NCBI GenBank assembly: GCA_049608925.1
Contig: JBMYXZ010000002.1
Coordinates: forward strand, 1 to 46,603
DNA: 46,603 nt
Reading direction: 5' to 3'
DNA from: JBMYXZ01 sp049608925
GTDB lineage: Bacteria > Pseudomonadota > Alphaproteobacteria > JAGOMX01
A model generated the notes under the pieces. The model saw nothing but the letters and a program-made list of their open reading frames with translations, made no database searches and had not been told where the DNA came from. Of this stretch, positions 8,672 through 15,963 are shown piece by piece (the first letter of the stretch is position 1; every line of letters begins with the position of its first letter). The position numbers and the translations under genes were made by a program.

Positions 8672-9544
8672 ATGTCTGGACGTATCTTGCTGGTTGGCGA
8701 ACATATCGCCAATGGTGGCCTGGGAATTCATGGAGATATCGCAACGGTCACAGCTTTGGGTGGCAATCCACTGTCAGCCCTGACAATTATGTCAACAACG
8801 AACGCTCCTATTAAACGCAAAGCTCAAAGCGTTCCACGAGACTTTATTACCGACCAAATTGCAGCCTGCTACAATTCGCCAGGCGTTGACAGCATAAAAA
8901 TTGGCGCGATCAATTCAACCGAAACAATTGACGCTATTGCGGACGCTATCGAGACCAGTTCAGAGCGCGTGCCGGTTGTCATCAGCCCAATCATGGTATC
9001 AGAAATGGGCGAAGCATTCTTAAATTCAGAAGCTATTAATCATTTTAAGCAGCGGTTAATCCCCCATGCATCTTTGTTTTTGCTGAACATACGGGATGCG
9101 GAATTATTTTCTGGCACTGAAATCACTGATGTTGATAGCATGCGCCGAGCTGCCCAAACGTTGCACCAACTTGGCTGTGAAGCAGTATTAATCACTGGCG
9201 GCCTTCTGCAAGGTGAAGAACTGTTTGATATCCTAGTCACAGGAGAAGGTGAAAACATCTTGTCGATGAAAAAGCACCATATCCACCGCGCGGAAAGTTA
9301 TCGCTTTGGCGGTGGCTGGGTGCTGGCAACAGCGATAGCAACCAGCCTGGGGCAGGGATTCAGCTTAATGGACTCCATCAATCGCGGACGCCAGTTTGTA
9401 GACAAAGCCATTGGGACGTCTTTTAATGCTGATCAAGACTATCAAAGCTTGAACATCTCACATACGATCCAACCATTCGCACACAGTGAGCAAGAACAAC
9501 CATTCAAGGTCATCCCCGGGACAAAGTTTAGATCGTTTAGTTAA
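8672..9544 (+). CDS. ThiD-like (hydroxymethylpyrimidine kinase family) protein with degenerate active site
   Basis: Overall layout is that of the ribokinase-fold ThiD family: an N-terminal glycine motif (NGGLGIHGDIAT where ThiD has SGGAGIQADIKT), a central SPIMVSEMGEAFL (ThiD DPVMVAKxGxxLL) and LITGG. The C-terminal phosphate-binding and catalytic motif GTGCTxSAAIA is replaced by GGGWVLATAIA (residues 213-223), so the catalytic Cys is Trp. The ITPN motif is also lost. The protein is 290 residues, slightly longer than ThiD. GGGAG gives a strong ribosome binding site. It probably forms an operon with glmM. Either a diverged kinase with another substrate or an inactive paralog; no other thiamine gene lies here. 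Confidence 0.7.
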   Translation: MSGRILLVGEHIANGGLGIHGDIATVTALGGNPLSALTIMSTTNAPIKRKAQSVPRDFITDQIAACYNSPGVDSIKIGAINSTETIDAIADAIETSSERVPVVISPIMVSEMGEAFLNSEAINHFKQRLIPHASLFLLNIRDAELFSGTEITDVDSMRRAAQTLHQLGCEAVLITGGLLQGEELFDILVTGEGENILSMKKHHIHRAESYRFGGGWVLATAIATSLGQGFSLMDSINRGRQFVDKAIGTSFNADQDYQSLNISHTIQPFAHSEQEQPFKVIPGTKFRSFS

Positions 9545-9624
9545 ACCATAAGTATCGGGATGATTTTTATGATGGAGGGAAGGCCTTACTTTGGCAGGAC
9601 TTTCTCCGCTCTCTAACCCACATT

Positions 9625-9751
9625 CGACGCTCCGTGACTTGTTCACGGAGTCCACTCTCAGGCATAATCAGCTGCAGAAAACTATGGCGTATTCTCCATT
9701 TTCCGAATCTTGGGGGTTGGTGGACTCCGGGCATAAAGCCCGGAGCGTCGG
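9625..9751. repeat. REPIN-like pair of inverted extragenic palindromes (copy 2)
   Basis: The left hairpin (9625-9654) has stem CTCCGTGA, loop CTTGT, stem TCACGGAG; the right one (9721-9751) has stem CTCCGGGC, loop ATAAA, stem GCCCGGAG. Outer sides read CGACG/CGTCGG and inner sides GTCCA/TGGAC, the same geometry as the pair at 4.6 kb although stem sequences differ. The unit fills much of the 367-base gap between the ThiD-like gene and the DUF4286-like gene. I see no coding sequence in that gap. Confidence 0.8.
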
Positions 9752-9911
9752 ATCATGCGGTGATGGGCGGATAAAATCCTTAAACAGCATGGTGTTTACT
9801 ACTATGTTAAATTTTTCCGGACACTCTATGACTTGACCACACAGTCCACTCTTTACATTTTCCCTTCACATGATTAAACATGGATATACCCTGCACACAA
9901 AGGCAAAGCTT

Positions 9912-10196
9912 ATGTTGATATACGAAGTAAATTTGGACATCCAGCCCGACACGTACAGCGCGTTTAAAGACTGGCTGGACAGCCACGTCAAAGAAATGCT
10001 GCAGTTTCCGGGTTTTATCAGCGCGCAAATACTGTCTGCTGAGCCGAACCACTTGACTGTGCATTATCAACTGGAAAGCCGTGGCCACCTAGAAGAATAC
10101 TTTGGCAAGCATGCTGCAAGGATGCGCCAGCAAGGCATCGACGCTTTTGGCGGCCAGTTCCAGGCCACACGCCGCATTCTGGAAAGCGTTGCCTGA
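9912..10196 (+). CDS. DUF4286-like small protein
   Basis: A 94-residue protein beginning MLIYEVNLDI, with a central FPGFISAQIL strand and HLTVHYQLESRGHLEEYF. This is the ferredoxin-like alpha/beta pattern of DUF4286, related to small antibiotic-biosynthesis-monooxygenase-like proteins; no catalytic role is known. I used ATG 9912, since the conserved domain starts there; the upstream ATG at 9870 adds 14 unrelated residues. Its TGA shares one base with the ATG of serC (TGATG), so serC is translationally coupled to it. Confidence 0.7.
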   Translation: MLIYEVNLDIQPDTYSAFKDWLDSHVKEMLQFPGFISAQILSAEPNHLTVHYQLESRGHLEEYFGKHAARMRQQGIDAFGGQFQATRRILESVA

Positions 10197-11293
10197 TGCA
10201 GAAACCAGCGCGTCCGTTTTTCAGCTCGGGGCCTTGTGTGAAACCCAGGACGTGGACACCACAAGTTGCCGAGCACGCCCTGCTAGGACGATCTCATCGC
10301 TCGCAAGAAGGTATGGCCCTGTCTAAAAAAGCAATACAGCTGACCCGTGAGGTTTTAAAAATCCCAGACACTCACAAGATTATGTTGACGCCAGGCTCGG
10401 CGACTGGGGCAATCGAAATGATGTTCTGGAATTTGCTAGGTGCCCGTGGCACCGATATGTTTTCCTGGGATGTCTTTGGTCAACGCTGGACACGTGACTT
10501 GCAGCGCGCTTTGAAACTGCAAGATCTTAATGTGCATTCTGCCGAAGCCCGCCACCTGCCTGACTTGTCGCAATACGATCCCACCCGCGATACAGTTTTT
10601 AACTGGAACGGTACGACCACGGGTGTTTGGGTGCCTGACGGTAATTGGATAGCAGATGATCGAGACGGCCTTGTGCTATGCGACGCGGCTTCTGCCGTGG
10701 GGACTGCACATCTGCCCTGGGACAAACTTGACGCAATAGCTTTCTCCCCACAAAAAGCCTTTGGCAGTGAAGCCGCTTTTGGCATCCTCGTACTAAGCCC
10801 CAAAGCAATTGAGCGCCTGCAAACATATCAACCCGCTTGGCCTGTCCCAACACTATTGACCTTACAGCGTAACGGAAAGGTTATTCAGCCATATTTCGAT
10901 GGCGCAACTGTTAATACTATCTCCATGCTAGCCTTAGAGGACTATCTGTTCTGTCTTGAATGGTGCCAGGATATTGGCGGTATTGACAGCATGGTAAAAC
11001 GATCCAGACAAAATTTTGCAATCATCGAACAATGGGTGCAGGAGACAGAACGCGTTGAGTTTATGGCGATTGCACCTGAAACGCGTGCTAGCTCTTCTAT
11101 TTGTTTGAGTGTTAAAGATGCAGACGAAGCAGAGATTATCCGAATTTGCACCGCCCTTGCACAACAAAAAGTTGCCTATGATGTCAAAAACCATGGTCAC
11201 GGACCACTTGGCTTGCGGATATGGGGTGGGCCCACAGTTGACGCAGAGGACATAAAAGCTCTGCTGCCTTGGATCACAGCAGAGCTAGGCTAG
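10196..11293 (+). CDS. serC: Phosphoserine aminotransferase (second SerC type)
   Basis: PLP-dependent conversion of 3-phosphohydroxypyruvate and glutamate to phosphoserine in serine synthesis. The PLP lysine is Lys187 in AFSPQKAFG; CDAASAVG supplies the Asp that pairs with the pyridine nitrogen, and FSSGPCVKP at the N-terminus binds substrate phosphate. The 365-residue form with these motifs is the SerC_2 type found in alphaproteobacteria and some archaea, not the E. coli type. It has no separate ribosome binding site and depends on coupling to the upstream small gene. The usual alphaproteobacterial partner serA is not adjacent. Confidence 0.93.
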   Translation: MQKPARPFFSSGPCVKPRTWTPQVAEHALLGRSHRSQEGMALSKKAIQLTREVLKIPDTHKIMLTPGSATGAIEMMFWNLLGARGTDMFSWDVFGQRWTRDLQRALKLQDLNVHSAEARHLPDLSQYDPTRDTVFNWNGTTTGVWVPDGNWIADDRDGLVLCDAASAVGTAHLPWDKLDAIAFSPQKAFGSEAAFGILVLSPKAIERLQTYQPAWPVPTLLTLQRNGKVIQPYFDGATVNTISMLALEDYLFCLEWCQDIGGIDSMVKRSRQNFAIIEQWVQETERVEFMAIAPETRASSSICLSVKDADEAEIIRICTALAQQKVAYDVKNHGHGPLGLRIWGGPTVDAEDIKALLPWITAELG

Positions 11294-11300
11294 GACTGGA

Positions 11301-12002
11301 CTACCAAGGCGCAATAGGCATTGGCTTTGGGTTCGCCTGCTCATGAAGAATAATCAATTCATTGACTAGCTCTAGGTTTTCTTTTCCTTCTTGATTATTG
11401 ATGAGGCGAATCACATTATAAAAATAGCTTTGGATAACACCTTCAGGCTTGATACCTTCTCCGAAGCAAACAGTGTAGAGTAAAAAGTCACTGAAATTGC
11501 ATATATTTTCAGCTTTCTTAATGAAACGAATCTGCTCTGGGGTTCGTCGAGATATAAACCCTACATACTCAATTTCTGATTTTTCCTTCACCTCAGACGC
11601 ATTGATGATGGCACTTCTTATGGATTTTAAATACTTTATCAGTTGCCCAGTCTTACCAACATTGCAGGAAGACATCACTTTCTCTAAATATGCCGTGAAT
11701 ACCTCAGCAGGCTTCTTAGATGCATACTTTAGTATATACTCTTCCGAGAATTTGCGATATTTGACGGTTTTTTCACACTTTCTCAAAATACTAGACCACT
11801 TAACTTGATTTTCCCCATCAGCAAAACTGAATATTTTAGCATTTGTGTGATACTGGAGTGCAGCATCATGTGCTCTTTTTGATCTCACTGCCTGTTCAAT
11901 CTCTTCAGTGGATATATCTAGGAGATCACCTAATGACGCCTTGCAATCTACAACACACATAGACAAAATTAATACTGTCAAAATTCTTATATAAAACATC
12001 AT
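11301..12002 (-). CDS. Secreted protein of unknown function
   Basis: 233 residues. The N-terminus is a clear signal peptide (MMFYIRILTVLILSMCVVDC then KAS). A lipobox reading is possible around the Cys at residue 20 but the preceding residues fit poorly. The mature part is mostly helical with several Cys (RKCEKTV, SSCNVG, ENICNF, YTVCFG) that could form disulfides in the periplasm. I recognise no domain. The gene is convergent with serC, with 7 bases between the stops and no visible terminator. Its DNA is more AT-rich than serC, in line with the other short secreted unknowns in this window. Confidence 0.7.
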   Translation of the reverse strand: MMFYIRILTVLILSMCVVDCKASLGDLLDISTEEIEQAVRSKRAHDAALQYHTNAKIFSFADGENQVKWSSILRKCEKTVKYRKFSEEYILKYASKKPAEVFTAYLEKVMSSCNVGKTGQLIKYLKSIRSAIINASEVKEKSEIEYVGFISRRTPEQIRFIKKAENICNFSDFLLYTVCFGEGIKPEGVIQSYFYNVIRLINNQEGKENLELVNELIILHEQANPKPMPIAPW

Positions 12003-12116
12003 TTTTACCTTATAAAATTACAATAAGCAGATAATATTAGAATAACAGCAGAATTCAATATTTTTAATTTATCTAAAATTTTATATATTAACGCTTTTTT
12101 AACTATATGTTGATAC

Positions 12117-12122
12117 TATAAT
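12117..12122 (+). promoter_or_regulatory. Consensus -10 box directly upstream of the structured RNA candidate
   Basis: A perfect TATAAT lies 5-7 bases before the GGG that begins the long stem of the RNA candidate. The -35 region (CTTTTT/TTTTTT around 12094-12100) is a poor match. The placement puts the likely first nucleotide at 12127-12129. Confidence 0.55.
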
Positions 12123-12126
12123 AACA

Positions 12127-12243
12127 GGGTGGCGTCTCTGCGTGGCTCGTGAAGTACGCTGACTACCGGGAGGGTAAAACCTTCAGAGTGTACAGTCTGG
12201 TTCTTGGGGACCAGGAATAGAGCTACGCAGAGACGCCACTCTT
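12127..12243 (+). ncRNA. Unassigned structured small RNA candidate (three-way junction)
   Basis: Bases 12127-12148 pair with 12220-12241 as a 22-bp closing helix. Its only two non-Watson-Crick positions are G-U wobbles (12128/12240 and 12144/12224). Inside are two hairpins: GUACGCU (12154-12160) with AGUGUAC (12187-12193), topped by GAGGG/CCUUC around a UAAAA loop, and CUGGUUC (12197-12203) with GGACCAG (12208-12214) around UUGG. A consensus -10 box sits immediately upstream. It lacks the SRP RNA tetraloop motif and any riboswitch core I know. A shortened 6S-type RNA, a leader of the following Nudix gene, or a small inverted-repeat mobile element are the alternatives. Confidence 0.5.
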
Positions 12244-12265
12244 TCATATATAGATTGGCAGGGGT

Positions 12266-12733
12266 ATGACTGACAGTTCTGACTATATTCACATAATAAC
12301 GCGGGCATTAATCATTGATAACGGGCACGTTTTGGTGTGCGTCAACAAGGGCAACAGGCTATATTCTTGCTTGCCAGGCGGCAAAATATCTCATGGCGAG
12401 AAGCTAGAAGATTCATTGGTAAAAATTTTCTATGAAGATGTTGGCCATTGCTTAAAAGTCGAAAGTTACGTTGGCGCCATGGAGTCTGGATGGCATGCAG
12501 AACAAAAGCAAGCCCACGAAATAAATATGATTTTCAACTGCACCAGCCCTGAATTGTCCTGCTTTACCCAGCCAGCTTCAAAGTCAGCTCACTCTGACCT
12601 CGCTTGGGTGAAAGTTAGCGATCTTAGCAACGCTTTGCTGCGCCCACGAGCGCTTCAAGCAGCCATCCCCACTTGGTATAGCCAGCAAAAACCTGGCATG
12701 TTTCTGTCTGAGTTTGTAAAGCCAACTGAATAA
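12266..12733 (+). CDS. Nudix-fold hydrolase with altered Nudix box
   Basis: A 155-residue Nudix domain: strand ITRALIIDNGHVLVCV, then the PGGK entry to the Nudix helix. Compared with G-x5-E-x7-R-E-U-x-E-E-x-G-U, residues Gly39, Glu45, Glu57 and Gly60 are kept, but the Arg is Lys53, the first Glu of the REUxEE core is Ile54 and the last is Asp58. Loss of that Glu affects the magnesium site, so hydrolase activity on a nucleoside-diphosphate substrate may be reduced or altered. Its start lies 22 bases after the structured RNA candidate, with AGGGG as ribosome binding site, so the two may share a transcript. Confidence 0.75.
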   Translation: MTDSSDYIHIITRALIIDNGHVLVCVNKGNRLYSCLPGGKISHGEKLEDSLVKIFYEDVGHCLKVESYVGAMESGWHAEQKQAHEINMIFNCTSPELSCFTQPASKSAHSDLAWVKVSDLSNALLRPRALQAAIPTWYSQQKPGMFLSEFVKPTE

Positions 12734-12734
12734 C

Positions 12735-12764
12735 TTGACAACTGCAGTCATCTTGGCTTATACA
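12735..12764 (+). promoter_or_regulatory. Probable promoter of the rpmH-rnpA operon
   Basis: A perfect -35 box TTGACA (12735-12740) is followed after 18 bases by TATACA (12759-12764). It lies directly after the Nudix stop codon and 37 bases before rpmH. A strong promoter is expected for a ribosomal-protein gene. Confidence 0.6.
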
Positions 12765-12800
12765 TTAGCTCAAAGAATGATTTATTAGGAGTATAGACTC

Positions 12801-12935
12801 ATGAAACGTACATTTCAGCCCAGTGTTCTAGTACGCAAACGCCGTCACGGATTCCGCAGCCGCACACAAACTGTCGGTGGACGTAAAGTTCTTGCACGTC
12901 GTCGTGCAAAAGGACGTGCGCGCCTGTCTGCATAA
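12801..12935 (+). CDS. rpmH: 50S ribosomal protein L34
   Basis: 44 residues, MKRTFQPSVLVRKRRHGFRS at the N-terminus, then TVGGRKVLARRRAKGRARLSA: the complete, arginine-rich L34 found buried in 23S rRNA. TTAGGAG lies about 10 bases before the ATG. It is too short for a simple ORF cut-off but unambiguous. It begins the conserved block rpmH-rnpA-yidD-yidC-engB. Confidence 0.97.
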   Translation: MKRTFQPSVLVRKRRHGFRSRTQTVGGRKVLARRRAKGRARLSA

Positions 12936-12950
12936 TTTTTTGAGTATCGC

Positions 12951-13304
12951 GTGATAGCAACTCTAAAAAAACGTGCAGATTTTGTCCGAATCGCAAAAAA
13001 CGGTAAAAGCTGGGTAACCCCCAGCTTTATTTTACAGTGCGACGCGCAGCCTTCGTCAGATATATCCACCACACGTGTCGGTTACACTGCAACGAAAAAA
13101 ATTGGCTCGGCCGTTAAGCGCAATCTCGCAAAACGCAGGCTGAGAGCCACTTCAAAAGAATATATTCCACACCTTATTACAGACTCACCACATGATTATG
13201 TCTTAATCGCACGCCGTGAGTTGTTGACCTACCCATATGATCAGTTATGCCGCGACCTAAAATGGGCCTTAAAACGCATCCATCAAAATCGGGAAGATTC
13301 ATGA
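12951..13304 (+). CDS. rnpA: Ribonuclease P protein component
   Basis: The basic protein subunit that helps the RNase P RNA bind pre-tRNA leaders. LKKRADFVRIAKNGKSW is the N-terminal part, and the RNR signature is KRNLAKRRLR near residues 55-65. Length is 117 residues. Translation starts at GTG 12951, 15 bases after rpmH; no ATG fits. The stop overlaps the yidD start as ATGA. In this family the protein is expressed at far lower level than L34, which a GTG start and weak ribosome binding site would help to achieve. Confidence 0.95.
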   Translation: MIATLKKRADFVRIAKNGKSWVTPSFILQCDAQPSSDISTTRVGYTATKKIGSAVKRNLAKRRLRATSKEYIPHLITDSPHDYVLIARRELLTYPYDQLCRDLKWALKRIHQNREDS

Positions 13305-13552
13305 CGTACATTGAAAAGGCCATTGCCCTGATGTTCAAAGCCATGATCATGCTTTATCGCTGCTGTATATCGTCTGTAATCCCCAGCAGGTGCCGTTTTT
13401 TGCCTACATGCTCGGAATATGGCCTGGATGCCATTAAAATTCATGGCCCTTTTCGGGGCTTCCTGTTACTATGGCGTCGTTTAAGGCGCTGTCACCCGCT
13501 TGGAGATCATGGGTTTGACCCCGTGCCTGGCAGAAATTCTATAGAAGAGTGA
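13301..13552 (+). CDS. yidD: Membrane protein insertion efficiency factor YidD
   Basis: An 83-residue, positively charged, membrane-associated protein that assists YidC-dependent insertion. The conserved core CRFLPTCSEYGLDAIKIHG carries the two family cysteines, and the LLLWRRLRRCHPLGDHGFDPVP tail is characteristic. Start ATG 13301 overlaps the rnpA TGA by four bases, as is common; the longer frame beginning at 13247 lies inside rnpA and is not conserved. Confidence 0.94.
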   Translation: MTYIEKAIALMFKAMIMLYRCCISSVIPSRCRFLPTCSEYGLDAIKIHGPFRGFLLLWRRLRRCHPLGDHGFDPVPGRNSIEE

Positions 13553-13555
13553 AAA

Positions 13556-15223
13556 ATGAACGAACAACGTAACTTAATAATATTTGTCTTATTTTTTATT
13601 GGTGTCATGTGGGCATGGGACTATTTTTATGCGCCTAACGTCCCTGTGCCAGTTGAACAAGCTCAGCAACAACCCGCCCAGCCGCAAGTGGCGCAACCTT
13701 CAGCACCGACTGCGGTTATTTCTCGCGATCAAGCACTGACTTTGAACCAACGATTGACAGTAAAGTCAGACACACTTCAAGGTAGCATTAATTTGCAAGG
13801 TGCGCGCATCGATGACCTGCGCCTGCTGAAATATAAAGAGACCACCGATGCAGATAGCAAAACTATTGCCTTGCTGCATCCTGCTCAATCAAGCTCGCCC
13901 TATTTTGCGCAGTTCGGCTGGGTCAGCAACGATAAATCAATCGCTGTTCCAGACAATAATGCGCAGTGGCAAGCGGACAAAGCATCGCTTTCACCCGGCG
14001 AGACAGCAACACTTACCTGGGAAAATGCTACCGGGCAACGCTTTGAGCAGCGTATTACCCTAGATGATCAGTATGTGTTTACTGTCACGCAAAGAGTATA
14101 TAACGATGGCGCCCAAGCCTTAACGTTTTTCCCATATGCGCGCTTGACACGCACAAACGTTCCAGAAACTTCAGGCAATTACATCCTGCACGAAGGTCCA
14201 TTAGGCGTCCTGAATGGCAAACTGGTTGAGCACAAGTATGACGACCTGAACGATGCGGGTGAAATCCGCAGCAAAAGCAATGGTGGCTGGGCTGGTATCA
14301 CTGACAAGTATTGGCTGGCAGCGTTTATCCCAGGCTCAAAGTTGTCATATGATTACTTCTTCCAGAATATCCACACTGGCCCACAGGACACATACCTGAC
14401 TGGCTATTATGGTCAGCCAGTTGTTATATCACCAGGCCAAAGCTCCGAGGTCACAGACAACTTTTTTGCAGGACCAAAGGTTCTGGATATGCTTGATGCA
14501 TACGAAGCAAAACTGAACACCGAGCACTTTGATCTAGCGGTTGATTTTGGCTGGTTCTACTTTATCACCAAGCCTTTCTTCCAAGCTTTGACTGCAATGC
14601 ACGAGTGGTTTGGCAACTTTGGCATCGGCATCCTATTACTAACAGTGCTGCTGAAGCTGTTATTCTTCCCACTTGCTAACAAGTCATACCGTTCAATGGC
14701 GCGCATGAAAAAGCTGCAGCCAAAAATGGAAAAGTTGAAAGAGCGTTACAAAGACGACAAGCTGAAGATGAATCAGGAGTTGATGAACCTGTACAAGAAA
14801 GAAAAGGTCAATCCAATGGCAGGCTGCTTGCCAATTGTGATACAGATCCCAGTATTTTTCGCATTATACAAAGTGCTGTTCATCAGCATCGAGATGCGTC
14901 ACGCACCTTTCTATGGCTGGATTCATGACTTGTCAGCCCCAGATCCAACATCCATATTCAACTTGTTTGGAGTGATTCCCTGGGATCCCCCCAGCATGTT
15001 GATGATTGGTGTATGGCCGATCATTATGGGTCTGACGATGTTTATTCAGCAAAAGCTGAATCCTACCCCCTCTGATCCTGTTCAAGAGAAGATGTTCATG
15101 ATCATGCCGGTCATGTTGACCTTCCTGCTATCGAACTTTGCTGCAGGACTAGTGATCTACTGGGCGTGGAACAACGTTCTATCGATTATTCAGCAATGGG
15201 CAATTATGAAGTCGAGTAAGTAA
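13556..15223 (+). CDS. yidC: Membrane protein insertase YidC
   Basis: Inserts inner-membrane proteins alone or with SecYEG. Residues about 5-22 form the first transmembrane helix, followed by a Pro/Gln/Ala-rich linker and a large periplasmic beta-sandwich domain typical of Gram-negative YidC. The conserved five-helix core begins around residue 355 (FGIGILLLTVLLKLLFFPLA), with the cytoplasmic coiled hairpin MARMKKLQPKMEKLKERYKD and the NPMAGCLPIVIQIPVFFALY helix. The groove Arg of this family is represented in the region SYRSMARM. It is full length at 555 residues and starts 3 bases after yidD. Confidence 0.97.
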   Translation: MNEQRNLIIFVLFFIGVMWAWDYFYAPNVPVPVEQAQQQPAQPQVAQPSAPTAVISRDQALTLNQRLTVKSDTLQGSINLQGARIDDLRLLKYKETTDADSKTIALLHPAQSSSPYFAQFGWVSNDKSIAVPDNNAQWQADKASLSPGETATLTWENATGQRFEQRITLDDQYVFTVTQRVYNDGAQALTFFPYARLTRTNVPETSGNYILHEGPLGVLNGKLVEHKYDDLNDAGEIRSKSNGGWAGITDKYWLAAFIPGSKLSYDYFFQNIHTGPQDTYLTGYYGQPVVISPGQSSEVTDNFFAGPKVLDMLDAYEAKLNTEHFDLAVDFGWFYFITKPFFQALTAMHEWFGNFGIGILLLTVLLKLLFFPLANKSYRSMARMKKLQPKMEKLKERYKDDKLKMNQELMNLYKKEKVNPMAGCLPIVIQIPVFFALYKVLFISIEMRHAPFYGWIHDLSAPDPTSIFNLFGVIPWDPPSMLMIGVWPIIMGLTMFIQQKLNPTPSDPVQEKMFMIMPVMLTFLLSNFAAGLVIYWAWNNVLSIIQQWAIMKSSK

Positions 15224-15225
15224 AA

Positions 15226-15846
15226 ATGACGGCGAAGACTCCTGCATGGCTGTTTGCACAAAAGTGCGACTTCTTTTATGGCGCCTATAAGCCGGGAGAC
15301 TTTCCTCCAGAAGACCTGCCAGAAGTCGCCTTTGCAGGCAGGTCAAACGTTGGTAAATCTAGCCTGATTAATTCCCTGGTTGGGCGCAAGAACCTGGTGA
15401 GAACCTCGAAAACACCTGGACGCACACAGCAAATAAACTTCTTCAGGCTTGCTGACCATTTAAATCTGATTGATCTGCCAGGATACGGGTATGCCAAAGC
15501 CTCGAAAAGCTCGATTGCGAATTGGACCCAAGTGATCCACAGTTACCTTTCTGATCGCGGGAACTTGCGGCGTGTGTTTGTTTTGATGGACAGCCGTCAT
15601 GGGCCCAAGAAAGTGGACCACGAAATCCTAAATGACCTAAATCACATGGGCGTTCCCTGCCAGATTATTCTGACTAAAATTGATAAAACGCCTAAAAAAG
15701 ATCTCGATAAGCTTTTGGAAAATCTTCCTAAAGAGTTGGAACAATATGCTGTTGTGCACCCTGACTATCTGTGCTGTAGCTCGGAAAAAAGCATAGGAAT
15801 TCAAGAAATTAGATCGGTTATTGCCGAGTTCGCAAGCCTTTGTTAA
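15226..15846 (+). CDS. engB: Ribosome biogenesis GTP-binding protein EngB (YihA/YsxC)
   Basis: An essential small GTPase for 50S subunit assembly. GTPase motifs in order: G1 GRSNVGKSS, G2 TPGRTQQINFF, G3 DLPGYGYA, G4 TKID, and G5 CCSSEKS near the C-terminus. 206 residues is typical. Its ATG is 2 bases after the yidC stop, so it is the last gene of the rpmH block. In many alphaproteobacteria argB follows; here a new transcription unit (petABC) begins. Confidence 0.96.
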   Translation: MTAKTPAWLFAQKCDFFYGAYKPGDFPPEDLPEVAFAGRSNVGKSSLINSLVGRKNLVRTSKTPGRTQQINFFRLADHLNLIDLPGYGYAKASKSSIANWTQVIHSYLSDRGNLRRVFVLMDSRHGPKKVDHEILNDLNHMGVPCQIILTKIDKTPKKDLDKLLENLPKELEQYAVVHPDYLCCSSEKSIGIQEIRSVIAEFASLC

Positions 15847-15899
15847 TCAAAAAATTTTGTGAAATCAAAAATAACGCTCTGCATACGCATCAAATTTTA

Positions 15900-15911
15900 G
15901 TATAATTATAC
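15900..15911 (+). promoter_or_regulatory. Palindromic -10 region ahead of petABC
   Basis: GTATAATTATAC is a perfect 12-base palindrome that contains TATAAT (15901-15906). No good -35 box is visible at 17 bases. Located 53 bases before the Rieske start, it could be the bc1 operon promoter or an operator overlapping it. Confidence 0.4.
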
Positions 15912-15963
15912 CAAAAGTTTAATTTTGGATTTTTCCATGGACGGAATTTCACAGGGGGTGTCT

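Noticed and set aside
9777..9911. Promoter for the DUF4286-serC unit (TTGACC near 9834)
   Set aside because: The only -10-like sequence in register is TACATT at 15-base spacing; too weak to annotate.
12127..12243. Identification of the structured RNA as SRP 4.5S RNA
   Set aside because: The conserved GGAAGCAG apical motif and its asymmetric loop are missing on both strands.
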